Assembly (NCBI RefSeq): GCF_001555965.1 | Contig: NZ_LSHX01000053.1 | Coordinates: 1 to 62,086 of the forward strand | From: Sphingomonas sp. CCH21-G11 | Lineage (GTDB): Bacteria > Pseudomonadota > Alphaproteobacteria > Sphingomonadales > Sphingomonadaceae | DNA: 62,086 nt | Direction of reading: 5' to 3' | In this document: positions 51,086 to 60,756 of the stretch, in pieces | How positions within the stretch are numbered: the stretch's first letter is position 1 | Layout: every line of letters starts with the position of its first letter | The notes under the pieces: generated by a model | Seen by the model: only the letters and a program-made list of their open reading frames with translations | Told to the model about the DNA's origin: nothing | Database searches by the model: none | Position numbers and translations under genes: made by a program

Positions 51086-51535
51086 CTAAAGCGGCGCCAT
51101 ATCGAAATGGATCGCGTCGAGCCGGCTGCCCAACCCCGCATAGAGCGCGATCGCCGGATCGTCGCCGACATCGGCCTGGACGAACACGGTCGAGGCACCG
51201 ATTTCGCCCGCGATCCGCCGCACCTCGGCGATCAGCGCGGTGGCGACACCCTGGCGACGATGCACCTCCGCGACGGCGAGGTCGTAAATATAGATTTCAC
51301 GGCGCGCCTGCTCGAACTTGGCGAGGACATAGGCAACCAGTCCGCCGACCACCGCGCCATCAGCCTCGGCGACCAGCGCGATCACGTCATCGCGGGCGAG
51401 CAGCGCGTCAAGCCAGTCGTCGGGCGGCGGCGCGGCGGCATAATGCTCGGCATCCTCGAATGCCTCGGCGAACAGCGCGTTGAGCCGCCGAACGCCGGTC
51501 ACGTCGCCCGGGCCCAGGCGACGCACCGCGCTCAC
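51086..51535 (-). CDS. GNAT acetyltransferase, AAC(3)-I-like
   Basis: A 149-residue GNAT protein. LVAYVLAKFEQARREIYIYDLAVAEVHRRQGVATALI closely follows the AAC(3)-I aminoglycoside acetyltransferase pattern (quoted here in two parts: KFEQARREIYIYDLAV and VHRRQGVATALI, the latter the acetyl-CoA loop). The C-terminus VFVQADVGDDPAIALYAGLG also fits. Resistance cannot be inferred from this alone; chromosomal relatives exist with unknown substrates. The ATG overlaps the aguA stop, linking it to the agmatine operon. Confidence 0.85.
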   Translation of the reverse strand: MSAVRRLGPGDVTGVRRLNALFAEAFEDAEHYAAAPPPDDWLDALLARDDVIALVAEADGAVVGGLVAYVLAKFEQARREIYIYDLAVAEVHRRQGVATALIAEVRRIAGEIGASTVFVQADVGDDPAIALYAGLGSRLDAIHFDMAPL

Positions 51536-52509
51536 AGCTTCGGCACCTGCTGGCTGATGCAGTGAAAGCTGCCGCCGCCGGTCAGGATATGGTCGGCACG
51601 CAGTCCCAGCGCCTGGCGGCCCGGAAACAGCGCGCCGATTGCCTCCACCGCATGCGCGTCGTTGGGCTGGCCATATTGCGGCACGACCACGGCGGCATTG
51701 CCGATGTAGAAGTTCATGTAGCTCGCCGGAATGATCTCCTCCTCATGGTCGAGCACGCGGCCGGGGGAGGGGAGGCGGACGATCTCGATATCGGCAAAAC
51801 CACGCGCGCGCTCGACCGCGGCCTGATAGACACGCCAATTGGGGTCGTTCTCGGTCGCATCCGGGATCGCCAGCACGCCGGGCGCCACGAAGCGCGCCAG
51901 ATTGTCGACATGGCCGTCGGTATGGTCGTTGACCAGGCCGGCACCAAGCCACAGCACCCGGGTCAGCCCCAGCTCGTCCGCCAGCCGCGCCTCGATGGCC
52001 GCCTGGGACAGCTGCGGATTGCGATTGGCGTTGAGCAGGCACTGCTCGGTCGTGACCACGCGCCCGGTGCCGTCGAAATCAATCGCGCCGCCCTCCAGCA
52101 CCCAGTCGTGCGCGATCACCGGCAGCCGGCGGCGGCGCGCCAGCCGCGCCCCGATATCCTCGTCGCCGGGCAGGTCGTATTTCCCGCCCCAGCCGTTGAA
52201 GCCGAAATCGTGCGCTCGCCCGTTGGCGCCGACGATCGGCCCGGTATCGCGCAGCCAGATGTCACCAAACGGTTCGACCACCACCGACGCCGCGTCGCCG
52301 GCATGCCGGACGGCGGCGTCGGCGGCCTCGTCATCGGCAGCGACGAGGATCACGCGCTCGCCCCGGCCATCGGCATGGACCGCCCGGGCAAAGGCGGCGA
52401 CCTCGGCGCGCGCGGGCTCCAGGTCGTCCAGCCACAATTCGGGGTGGCTGGGAAAGCCGATCCAGACGGCGTCGTGCGGTGCCCATTCGGGCGGCGGGGC
52501 AATGGTCAT
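51532..52509 (-). CDS. aguA: Agmatine deiminase
   Basis: About 325 residues. The start MTIAPPPEWAPHDAVWIGFP is the standard AguA N-terminus; the frame extends upstream but this ATG fits the family. Family blocks: EPFGDIWLRDTGPI, FNGWGGKYDLPGDED, VLEGGAIDFDGTG and the catalytic Cys in GGGSFHCISQQVP. It converts agmatine to N-carbamoylputrescine, the substrate of AguB. It is the first gene of the aguA-GNAT pair, overlapping by four bases. Confidence 0.95.
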   Translation of the reverse strand: MTIAPPPEWAPHDAVWIGFPSHPELWLDDLEPARAEVAAFARAVHADGRGERVILVAADDEAADAAVRHAGDAASVVVEPFGDIWLRDTGPIVGANGRAHDFGFNGWGGKYDLPGDEDIGARLARRRRLPVIAHDWVLEGGAIDFDGTGRVVTTEQCLLNANRNPQLSQAAIEARLADELGLTRVLWLGAGLVNDHTDGHVDNLARFVAPGVLAIPDATENDPNWRVYQAAVERARGFADIEIVRLPSPGRVLDHEEEIIPASYMNFYIGNAAVVVPQYGQPNDAHAVEAIGALFPGRQALGLRADHILTGGGSFHCISQQVPKL

Positions 52510-52690
52510 GCACGCACGCTTTAGCGCGCGTTGCCGATTACGAAAAGCGGCCCCCGGCCAATCATGTAAAGCCACGGATTCGGATCAATTTGGTGTTCAG
52601 GGCCTTGCCTGCAGCACCGGGGCCGATAGCGTTTCCGACAGGTGCGGGGGCGATTCTGCAGCCCGATGTCAATGCGTTAGGGGTCGAAAG

Positions 52691-54712
52691 ATGGGCGTGG
52701 GGAAGGCGAGGCGCGTTGTCGGCGGCGTGCTGACGGCATTGGCGACATTCGTGGTCGTGCAACCGGCGGCGGTGTCGCAGGACCGCGCCGCCGCGCAGCT
52801 GTCGGCCGCGGAGGCGGCGCCGCTGTTCGGCGCGCGCGAGGCGATCGAACAGATCAGCCTTTCTCCGGATGGCACGAAGCTGGCCTATCTGACGCCCGCC
52901 GGTGGACAGGCGTCTGCCATCATGATCGCAGACCTGGTCGCGGGCGGCGAGCCGAAGGCGATCATCCGCAGCACCGGCGATCCCGAGCGGCTGAGCGGCT
53001 GTCGGTGGGTCGGCAACGCCCGGCTGTTCTGCACGATGTTCGGGATCGTGCGCGTGGAGGGCGATGTCACCTACGCCACGCGCATGGTCGCGCTCGATAC
53101 CGACGGTTCCGACGTCAAGTTGCTCAGCAACCGGCGGGGGTCGGGCGACCGGCTCGGCTACTCACTCTACGGCGGCAGCGTGATCGACTGGAATCCGGGC
53201 GAGGAGAACGCCGTACTGATGATCCGCGAATCGATCCCGGAATCGACGACGGGTACGCGGCTGGCGCAGACCGACGAGGGCCTGGGCGTCGACCTTGTCC
53301 GCACCGATACGCTTGTGTCAAAGGTCCGCGAACGCGCCGACCGTGACGCAAGTGAATTCATCACCGACGGGCGCGGCGTTGTGCGCGTCAAGGGTCGAAG
53401 GATCGTCGACAGCGCGTCCGGGTTACCCACCGGTGAAACGCGCTATTTCTACCGCACGATCGATTCGCGCGAGTGGAAACCGCTCAGCACCGTCACCGCC
53501 GACGGGAAGGGGTTTGATCCCCACGTCGTCGACCCCGACCTCAACGTCGCCTATGGCCTGAAGCGCCACGAAGGCCGGCTGGCGGCGTTCAGCGTCGCGC
53601 TGGACGGGTCGGGCGCGGAAAAGCTGCTGTTCGCCCACCCGCAAGTCGACGTCTCCGGCTTTACCCGTGTCGGGCGCCGCTCGCGTGTCATCGGCGTGCG
53701 GTACGTGACCGACGTGTCGCAGGTCCAGTATATCGATCCCGCGCTCGACAAACTTCACGCGTCGCTGACCAAGGCGTTGGGCAACCTGCCGCTGATCCGG
53801 TTTGTCGACAGCAGCGAGGATGAGCGCAAACTGCTGATCTGGGCAGGCAGCGATACCGATCCCGGCCGCTACTACCTGTTCAACCGGGACGCCCGCAAGC
53901 TCGAGGAATTGATGCTGGCGCGACCGATGCTGTCCAAGCTGCCGCTCGCGACCGTAAAGCCGGTCAGCTATCCGGCCGCCGACGGGACGATGATTCCGGG
54001 CTATCTGACGCTGCCGCCGGGCGGTGCGGCGCGCAACCTGCCGACGCTGGTGATGCCGCATGGCGGCCCTGGTTCGCGCGACGTCTGGGGCTTCGACTGG
54101 CTGGCGCAATATTTCGCGAGCCAGGGCTATGCCGTGCTTCAGCCCAATTTTCGCGGATCGACCGGCTATGGCGATGCCTGGTTTCAGCGGAACGGATTCC
54201 AGAATTGGGAAATCGCGATCGGTGATGTGACCGATGGCGGTCGCTGGTTGATTGCGCAGGGGATCGCGGATCCCAAGCGCCTGGCGATTTTCGGCTGGTC
54301 CTATGGCGGCTATGCGGCGCTGCAATCGGGCGTGGTCGCGCCCGACTTGTTCAAGGCGATCGTCGCCGTCGCGCCGGTCACCGATCTGGAACGGCTGAAG
54401 GAGGATCGCCGCGGCTGGAGCGACTACAGGATGGTGTCGCAATTTGTCGGCAGCGGGCCGCATATCGACGCGGGCTCGCCGGCGCGCCACGCCGACCGGA
54501 TCAAGGTGCCCGTCCTCATGTTCCACGGCGATCTCGATCGCAACGTCGCGATTTCGCAGGCGCGATTGATGCAGTCGCGGCTGGAATCCGCCGGAGCTCG
54601 GTCGGAACTCGTCGTCTATGACGGGCTCGACCACTATCTCGACGACAGCAGCGCTCGCACGAAGATGCTCGCAAAGAGCGCCACGTTCCTCGAAGCCGCG
54701 TTCAAGCGCTAG
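52691..54712 (+). CDS. S9-family (prolyl oligopeptidase-type) peptidase
   Basis: A 673-residue secreted S9 peptidase. A signal peptide (VVGGVLTALATFVVVQPAA) is followed by a beta-propeller region, then an alpha/beta-hydrolase domain with the nucleophile in GWSYGGYAALQSG, Asp in HGDLDRNVAIS and His in GLDHYLDDSS. The long upstream frame (from 51839) is antisense to aguA and not part of the gene. A paralogue lies at 56570, with an M28 peptidase between, suggesting a shared peptide-degradation locus. Confidence 0.93.
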   Translation: MGVGKARRVVGGVLTALATFVVVQPAAVSQDRAAAQLSAAEAAPLFGAREAIEQISLSPDGTKLAYLTPAGGQASAIMIADLVAGGEPKAIIRSTGDPERLSGCRWVGNARLFCTMFGIVRVEGDVTYATRMVALDTDGSDVKLLSNRRGSGDRLGYSLYGGSVIDWNPGEENAVLMIRESIPESTTGTRLAQTDEGLGVDLVRTDTLVSKVRERADRDASEFITDGRGVVRVKGRRIVDSASGLPTGETRYFYRTIDSREWKPLSTVTADGKGFDPHVVDPDLNVAYGLKRHEGRLAAFSVALDGSGAEKLLFAHPQVDVSGFTRVGRRSRVIGVRYVTDVSQVQYIDPALDKLHASLTKALGNLPLIRFVDSSEDERKLLIWAGSDTDPGRYYLFNRDARKLEELMLARPMLSKLPLATVKPVSYPAADGTMIPGYLTLPPGGAARNLPTLVMPHGGPGSRDVWGFDWLAQYFASQGYAVLQPNFRGSTGYGDAWFQRNGFQNWEIAIGDVTDGGRWLIAQGIADPKRLAIFGWSYGGYAALQSGVVAPDLFKAIVAVAPVTDLERLKEDRRGWSDYRMVSQFVGSGPHIDAGSPARHADRIKVPVLMFHGDLDRNVAISQARLMQSRLESAGARSELVVYDGLDHYLDDSSARTKMLAKSATFLEAAFKR

Positions 54713-54742
54713 GCACCGCGGCGCGCCGGGGGCGGGCGCGAA

Positions 54743-56377
54743 TTACCGCGTGCGGCTCCGGTCGCGGATGGCGCGGAACTCGTCGCCCGCGACCCAGTTG
54801 GGCCAGGCGTCGGTCGTCGCCAGCGCGCGGCCGACATCGTAGTAGAGCTGGACGTCGCGCATCGCGCCGGTCCAGTCCCAGGCGGGATCGAACTCGTCCT
54901 TGGGGCCGTGATAACGGTTGGTTTCATAATCCTTGGCGGCCGCCTCTCCCGCCGCGACCCCGCCCTTCACGAGGTCGTCGCCGCCTTCAAAATACAGCAT
55001 CGGCACGCCGTATTTTGCCAGGCTGAAATGGTCGGAGCGATAGTAGAAGCCTTTTTCGGGCGTGGGTTCGTTGGTCGCGACCCGGCCTTGTGCGGCGAGA
55101 GCACGGTCGAGATAGCCGTCGAGTTCGGACTTGCCCCGGCCGATTACCACGACGTTCTTCGCCGGCCCTGCCATCGACAGCGCGTCCATGTTGACGCCGC
55201 CCACCGTCTTGCCCAGCGGAAAGACCGGATTGGCGCCGTAATAGGCCGAACCGAGCAGCCCCGATTCCTCCGCCGTCACCGCAACGAAGGCCAGCGTTCG
55301 CGGGGCCGGGCCGGCCTTGGCATGTGCCTCGGCCAGCGCCACCAGCGCCGCGGTGCCGGTCGCATTGTCGACCGCGCCGTTGCAGATGTCATCGCCGTCG
55401 GGCGCCGCCTCGCAGCGCCCGAGATGATCCCAATGAGCCGAATGCAGCACGATCTCGTCGGGGCGCTGGCTGCCCGGCAGGATCGCGATGACGTTCTTCG
55501 ACGCATGCTTGCGCACCGCATTGTCGAAGCTGACCGACGCCTTCGCGCCCTTCAGCGGCATCGCCCGGAACCCCTTGATCCCGGCCGCGCGCTCGGCCTC
55601 GGCAAAGTCCATCCCCGCGGCGGCGAACAGCGCTCTCGCCTGATCGAGCTGGATCCAGCCGATCGCCTTCGACTGGTCCATATGACCGTTTGCGGCGTCG
55701 GGCACCTGCTGCGCGCCCGTCCAGCTCGACTGGACGACGTTCCAGCCATAGGCGGCGGGTTCGGTCTGGTGGATGATGATCGCCGCGGCCGCGCCCTGGC
55801 GCGCCGCTTCCTCATATTTGTAGGTCCAGCGGCCATAATAGGTCATCGCGCGCCCGCCGAACAGGCCGTCGAGCGTCGGGGTGCGGTAATCGGGATCGTT
55901 GACCAGGATCAGCACCGTCTTGCCGCGCACGTCGACGCCGGCATAGTCGTTCCAGCCGCGTTCGGGCGCGTTGATGCCATAGCCGACGAACACGACGTCG
56001 GAATTGGCGACGTCGATGCGCGGCGTGACCTGATAGGTGCCGACGACCATTTCCGGGCCATAGGCCAGCGCCATCGTCTTGCCGCCGACGGTGAAGGTCA
56101 GCGGGCTGACATTCTTCGCCTGCAATTCGACCAGCGGCACGTCCTGCGTCCACTTGCCGTTGTTGCCAGGCTTCAGCCCCGCTTTCTGAAACTGCTCGAT
56201 CAGATAGGCGATCGTCCTTTCCTCGCCCGCCGTGCCCGGCGCGCGCCCTTCGAACGCGTCGGACGACAGCGTGCGCGTCACTTCGCGCATCGTGTCGACC
56301 GACGGCGGGGCGGGGGTCTGGGCAAGCGCGGGAAGCGGCGCCGCGATGAGGGTCAAGGCGGCAAGCGGGCGGATCAT
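54743..56377 (-). CDS. M28-family peptidase
   Basis: A 544-residue secreted aminopeptidase-type peptidase. Signal peptide MIRPLAALTLIAAPLPALAQ (start chosen at 56377). A PA-type insert domain (about residues 100-250) precedes the M28 core: LHSAHWDHLGRCEAAPDGDD with the first zinc ligands, NGAVDNATGTAALVALAEAH, FVAVTAEESGLLGSAYYGAN with catalytic Glu, and HFSLAKYGVPMLYFE with the last His. Convergent with the first S9 gene and divergent from the second. Confidence 0.93.
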   Translation of the reverse strand: MIRPLAALTLIAAPLPALAQTPAPPSVDTMREVTRTLSSDAFEGRAPGTAGEERTIAYLIEQFQKAGLKPGNNGKWTQDVPLVELQAKNVSPLTFTVGGKTMALAYGPEMVVGTYQVTPRIDVANSDVVFVGYGINAPERGWNDYAGVDVRGKTVLILVNDPDYRTPTLDGLFGGRAMTYYGRWTYKYEEAARQGAAAAIIIHQTEPAAYGWNVVQSSWTGAQQVPDAANGHMDQSKAIGWIQLDQARALFAAAGMDFAEAERAAGIKGFRAMPLKGAKASVSFDNAVRKHASKNVIAILPGSQRPDEIVLHSAHWDHLGRCEAAPDGDDICNGAVDNATGTAALVALAEAHAKAGPAPRTLAFVAVTAEESGLLGSAYYGANPVFPLGKTVGGVNMDALSMAGPAKNVVVIGRGKSELDGYLDRALAAQGRVATNEPTPEKGFYYRSDHFSLAKYGVPMLYFEGGDDLVKGGVAAGEAAAKDYETNRYHGPKDEFDPAWDWTGAMRDVQLYYDVGRALATTDAWPNWVAGDEFRAIRDRSRTR

Positions 56378-56569
56378 CGGCAGGCACTCGTGTGACATGG
56401 CATCGTGCCGTGCTGTGCCAGCTTGCCGCCCCTTCTGCAATTGCGCGACCGCGAGGTCCCGGCGATAAACGGCACTGCGACAGGGACTTGCGAATTGTCG
56501 GGCTGCCCCGCAGGGTAGGATGGCTGCCGGGGCATCGCCTGCGCAGGACAAAGGACATGGGGTCGTCCG

Positions 56570-58558
56570 TTGCTTCGTTCATCCTTATTGCTGGGCACCG
56601 TGTTGGCTTGTGCGCCGACCGCGTCCTTTGCCCAAACCACGGCACAGACGCTGTCCCGGGAACAGGCGGCGAGCGCGTTCGGCGCACGCGAGCGCGTGCT
56701 CGACGCCAGCATCTCGCCCGATGGCACGCGGATCGCGCTGGTCTCGCCCGGGCCCGAGCAGTCGACGGTGGTCCAGGTCCTCGACCTGGCGACCAATGTC
56801 GCAACGCCGGTGAATTTCGCCGACGGCAAGCCGATGACGCTGGGTGGATGCGGCTGGGCGTCGGACAAGCGCCTGCTGTGCACGCTTTATGGCGTCGCCA
56901 ATTATAACGGCCCGCTGCTCGGCTATCAGCGGCTGATTGCACTCGACGCGGACGGCAAGAATGTTCGTTCGCTGTCGGCGACCGAGCGAAATCAGCAATA
57001 TATCCAGCAATCCGACGGCTATGTCATCGACTGGCGCGACGGCACGAGCAGCAAGGTGCTGCTTGCGCGTAATTATGTACCGACCAAGACCCGCCTCAAC
57101 TCGATCGGTTCGCTCGCGCAAGGGCTGGGGGTCGACCTGCTCGATACGAACACAGGTAAGGTCGAGCATGTCGAAAGCGCCGATTCGACCGTATCGACCT
57201 ATCTGAGCGACGGAACGGGTGCGGTTCGGATCATGGGGAATGATCCGTCGCTCAAGCTCAACTTCGAATCGAAGGGCAAGCGCGCCTTTTTCTATCGCCG
57301 CCCGGGAAGCAAGCAGTGGGAGCCGTTCTCGACCTATGATTCGTCGACCGACGAAGGGCTCTATCCCATTGCCGTCGATGGCAAGGCCAACGTCGCCTAT
57401 GCGTTGAAAAAGCTCGATGGCCGCGAGGCGCTTTACCGCGTCGCGCTCGACGGGTCGATGAAGACCGAGGTCGCCTTCGCGCATCCCAAGGTGGATGTCA
57501 GCGGCATTGTTCGGGTCGGTCGTCAGGGTCGTATCGTCGGCGCGCAGTACACGCTCGATCGGACCGAAACCCATTTCTTCGACGCGGAATATGCGGACCT
57601 GGCGGCGAAGCTGGCGCGGGCACTGCCGCGGACACCGCTGATCCGGATCGTCGATTCAAGCGCGGACGAACGCAAGCACCTGGTCTTTGCAGCGAGCGAC
57701 ACCGATCCCGGCCGTTTCTTCTTCTTCGATCAGGACAAGCGTCAGCTGTTTCAGATCGCCGACGAACGGCCGCAGCTCGCCGACGTCGCGATCAGCGAGC
57801 AGAAGTCGATCGTCTATCCCGCCGCCGACGGCACGCAGGTGCCGGGTTATCTGACGCTTCCGGTGGGCGTGCCGGCAAAGAACCTGCCGGCCATCGTGCT
57901 GCCCCATGGCGGCCCCGCGGCCCGCGACGAATGGGGCTTTGACTGGCTCGCCCAGTTCTTCGTCAACCGTGGCTATGCGGTGCTTCAGCCGAACTATCGC
58001 GGATCGTCCGGCTATGGCGAAGGCTGGTTCCAGGAGAACGGCTTCCGATCGTGGAAGGTCGCGATCGGCGACGTCAACGACGCCGGCCGCTGGCTGGTGA
58101 AGCAGGGGATTGCCGATCCCGCCCGGCTGGCGATCGTCGGCTGGTCCTATGGCGGTTATGCGGCGCTTCAGTCGAATGTGCTGGCGCCCGACCTGTTCAA
58201 GGCGGTGGTCGCCATTGCGCCCGTGACCGATCTCGAAATGCTGCGGTCTGAGCAGACCGGCTTCGTCAACACTCGCCTGCTTCAGGACTATATCGGCGAA
58301 GGGCCGCAGCTCCAGGAAGGTTCGCCGACGCGCTTCGCGGCCGCATTCAAGGCGCCGGTGCTGCTGTTCCACGGCGACAAGGACATTAACGTGCGCGTGG
58401 ACGAGGCACGCGCGATGGAAAGGGCGCTGAAGCGGGCGGGCAAGCCGGTGGAGCTGGTGGTTTATCCCGACGTCGCGCACCAGCTGGCGGATTCCGCGGT
58501 TCGCATCGACATGCTCAGCCGCGCCGACGCGTTCCTCGAGCGCACCTTGAAGAAGTGA
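56570..58558 (+). CDS. S9-family peptidase, paralogue of 52691-54712
   Basis: A 662-residue secreted S9 peptidase. Signal peptide MLRSSLLLGTVLACAPTASFAQ; propeller; then GWSYGGYAALQSN (nucleophile Ser), HGDKDINVRVDEAR (Asp) and YPDVAHQLADSAV (His). The start is TTG, since no in-frame ATG lies nearby. It is similar along its whole length to the protein at 52691-54712 (for example GFDWLAQFFVNRGYAVLQPN in both), so the two arose by duplication. Confidence 0.93.
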   Translation: MLRSSLLLGTVLACAPTASFAQTTAQTLSREQAASAFGARERVLDASISPDGTRIALVSPGPEQSTVVQVLDLATNVATPVNFADGKPMTLGGCGWASDKRLLCTLYGVANYNGPLLGYQRLIALDADGKNVRSLSATERNQQYIQQSDGYVIDWRDGTSSKVLLARNYVPTKTRLNSIGSLAQGLGVDLLDTNTGKVEHVESADSTVSTYLSDGTGAVRIMGNDPSLKLNFESKGKRAFFYRRPGSKQWEPFSTYDSSTDEGLYPIAVDGKANVAYALKKLDGREALYRVALDGSMKTEVAFAHPKVDVSGIVRVGRQGRIVGAQYTLDRTETHFFDAEYADLAAKLARALPRTPLIRIVDSSADERKHLVFAASDTDPGRFFFFDQDKRQLFQIADERPQLADVAISEQKSIVYPAADGTQVPGYLTLPVGVPAKNLPAIVLPHGGPAARDEWGFDWLAQFFVNRGYAVLQPNYRGSSGYGEGWFQENGFRSWKVAIGDVNDAGRWLVKQGIADPARLAIVGWSYGGYAALQSNVLAPDLFKAVVAIAPVTDLEMLRSEQTGFVNTRLLQDYIGEGPQLQEGSPTRFAAAFKAPVLLFHGDKDINVRVDEARAMERALKRAGKPVELVVYPDVAHQLADSAVRIDMLSRADAFLERTLKK

Positions 58559-58597
58559 TCGCGGGGTCCGCGGCGCCGGATATGCGCCGTGGACCGA

Positions 58598-59569
58598 TCA
58601 TCCTTCCGACCTTGGGTGTCGGGGCTGGGGCGGGCGGAAATTCGCGCGCCGCCAGGGCGCGTGGTCGCGTTCCCATCCACTGGTCTCGGCGAAATCGAGA
58701 TAGCCGAAACAGGTTGCGATCAGCCGGTCGTCGGGATCGACGACGGCGGTTCGGCCGTGCATGAAGCGGGTGTTGTCAATCATCAGCAGGTCCCCGGCCT
58801 GCCACGCCAACGCGACGCTCAATCGCTGACCGACGACGCGGATCTGGTCGAGCCAGGGGGCCGGAAAGGTGCTGCCGTCGTCCAGAACCGGGTAGCGATC
58901 GAGCCCCAGATAATCGTGCGCGAACAGCAGGAAATTGCCGAAAGCGAGCGCAGGCGTGAACATGGGGACGTGCAGAACAGGCCGGACGAAAATCCGCAGG
59001 ATGCCCTGTGGCGTCCGCCGGAACTGATAGGGGACATGCGGCGGCGGCGACCGAAGCTGGTCGTCGCGGGGGTCGGCGGTGCCTAGCCAGAACTCCAAGG
59101 TTTCCGGTGTTGCAGGTCGAATGTAGAGCAGCCGTCGCCGCGCAAGCTCGGCAACCAGCGATGCGGGCAGTGCATCGACGATCGCGGTTCCGTCGCAGAT
59201 CGTGGTCTGACCCTGCGCCCGCGGCGGCGTCAGGCAATGGAAAAAACAGACATCGGGCTTCCACGGCTCACGCGCCAATTCCGGATGCAGGGGGAAGGGG
59301 GCCTGCCCCCCGTTCACCGTCTGGATATTCTCCCCCGGCTCGAGCAGCCTGCGATCGGGACTTTCGTTGAAAACCGAGGTTGCGATGAACTGGCCGGTGA
59401 AGCGTCGGAATGCGTCCAGATCGGCCGCGAAACCGCGTAACAGGATCGCGCCATGCGCGCGGTAGGCGCTCCGCACCATTTCCGGCGAGACCTCGAGAAT
59501 CGACCCTTCATCCGACCGTTCGATCAACGCCCATGGTTTGCCCTTTCCGGGCGGGCTGAGTTTCGCCAC
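58598..59569 (-). CDS. TauD/TfdA-family Fe(II)/2-oxoglutarate dioxygenase
   Basis: About 323 residues. Family features: AILLRGFAADLDAFRRF near the N-terminus, FPLHPELAREPWKPDVCFFH with the His-x-Glu iron ligands, and LMIDNTRFMHGRTAVVDPDD with the second His and the 2-oxoglutarate-binding Arg. GTG 59569 is used because GGAG lies eight bases upstream. It is divergent from the sulfotransferase-like gene. The substrate is unknown. Confidence 0.85.
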   Translation of the reverse strand: MAKLSPPGKGKPWALIERSDEGSILEVSPEMVRSAYRAHGAILLRGFAADLDAFRRFTGQFIATSVFNESPDRRLLEPGENIQTVNGGQAPFPLHPELAREPWKPDVCFFHCLTPPRAQGQTTICDGTAIVDALPASLVAELARRRLLYIRPATPETLEFWLGTADPRDDQLRSPPPHVPYQFRRTPQGILRIFVRPVLHVPMFTPALAFGNFLLFAHDYLGLDRYPVLDDGSTFPAPWLDQIRVVGQRLSVALAWQAGDLLMIDNTRFMHGRTAVVDPDDRLIATCFGYLDFAETSGWERDHAPWRRANFRPPQPRHPRSEG

Positions 59570-59632
59570 ACTATTCTCCGCGCTCTGTCCATATCTTAGC
59601 CGCGTCCGCGGCGCCGTTGAAAGCATGCCTCG

Positions 59633-60664
59633 ATGTCGACCGATTCTGCGGGCCCGTTGCGGGCGATGCTGGCCTCTCCCGACCATTATCCGCAGGCGAT
59701 CGATGCCGACGAGATGGTGTTCGCGCCGATGACGCGCGACACGTACCGCCGGTCGATCTTTCTGGATCAGCGGATCGTGACGGCCTCACCCCGCCAGGCG
59801 CGGGTGAAGCTCGACGCAGTGATCGATCACTCGCCTCCGGCCGCGGGGGTGTGCTGGATCTTTCATATCGCGCATTGCGGGTCGACCCTGCTGGCTCGCG
59901 CGCTCGATGTCGACCACGGCCCGCTGGTTCTGCGCGAACCCTTTGCACTGCGCCAGGTGGCAGCGGCATCGGCCCAGAGCGCCGCCGCCATGGCGCAATT
60001 TGCGCCGCTAAGGCGTTCGGTCCTGGGTCTGGTGTCCCGTCGCCACCCGCACGATCACGCGACGATCATCAAGGCGAATGTTCCGGTCAACTTCGTGATC
60101 GACGATCTGATGCGCGTGCCGGACAGCCGCGCGATCCTGCTCTACTTCCCACTCGACGCCTATCTCGCCGCCGTCCTGCGCAGCGAAGGGCACCGGCAAT
60201 GGGTCGGCCGCATCACCGCCGAACTGGCCGCGCCGATCGCGGCGCTCGCAGGTCCGCTCGATCGGCTGGATATCGTCGGCCGCGCCGCGATGCTGTGGCT
60301 GGCTCAGCTGCGTGTCTTTGCCGATGTGCTCGTGCGTCACCCCGCGACACTGTCGCTCGACGCGCAGCACTTCTTCGCTGCGCCGGCACCTTGCCTGACG
60401 ATGATCGCCGAGCATTTCGGCATCGATCCGGGAAAGGGCTTTCCGGAGACGGTCGTAAACGGTCCGCTATTCTCGACTTATTCCAAGAAGGAGGGCGTCG
60501 CCTTCGACAATGCGATGCGCATCGATCGCGAAGCGCAGGTCAGGTCGGCAATCGCGACCGAAATTGCGCGCGCGCACGAGATCGTGGCGGGACGGCTTGC
60601 GCAATTTCCGCTGCCGTCTGCGCTGCCCCGCCCGGTCGGCGGCAATGCACCCGCGCTGCTTTGA
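59633..60664 (+). CDS. Sulfotransferase-like P-loop protein
   Basis: A 343-residue protein with a PAPS-loop-like motif, FHIAHCGSTLLARALDVD (compare the sulfotransferase 5'-PSB loop). A 3'-PB-like region (LLYFPLDAYLAAVLRSEGHR) follows. The rest is helical. Resembles the sulfotransferase family by fold; no substrate is evident. Divergent from the dioxygenase gene, so the two could serve one pathway, which is inference. Confidence 0.65.
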   Translation: MSTDSAGPLRAMLASPDHYPQAIDADEMVFAPMTRDTYRRSIFLDQRIVTASPRQARVKLDAVIDHSPPAAGVCWIFHIAHCGSTLLARALDVDHGPLVLREPFALRQVAAASAQSAAAMAQFAPLRRSVLGLVSRRHPHDHATIIKANVPVNFVIDDLMRVPDSRAILLYFPLDAYLAAVLRSEGHRQWVGRITAELAAPIAALAGPLDRLDIVGRAAMLWLAQLRVFADVLVRHPATLSLDAQHFFAAPAPCLTMIAEHFGIDPGKGFPETVVNGPLFSTYSKKEGVAFDNAMRIDREAQVRSAIATEIARAHEIVAGRLAQFPLPSALPRPVGGNAPALL

Positions 60665-60700
60665 CTGCAGTTTGCCAGAACGAAAACGGATCAGTGCATG

Positions 60701-60735
60701 AAAAAAGGGGGCGCCCGGCCGGGCACCCCCTTCTT
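60701..60735 (-). terminator. Intrinsic terminator of rpsD
   Basis: On the minus strand a long GC-rich stem (GGGGGTGCCCGG / CCGGGCGCCCCC) is followed by TTTTTT, a typical Rho-independent terminator, about 22 bases after the rpsD stop. Confidence 0.85.
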
Positions 60736-60756
60736 GTCGGTCTGGATCGGATCCGA

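Noticed and set aside
51839..52690. N-terminal 284 codons of the long plus-strand frame ending at 54712
   Set aside because: Antisense to aguA, with Ser/Arg/Ala-rich random composition; the S9 peptidase signal peptide starts at 52691.
54908..56395. 495-codon plus-strand frame antisense to the M28 peptidase
   Set aside because: A typical GC-rich shadow frame; the minus-strand M28 motifs are unambiguous.
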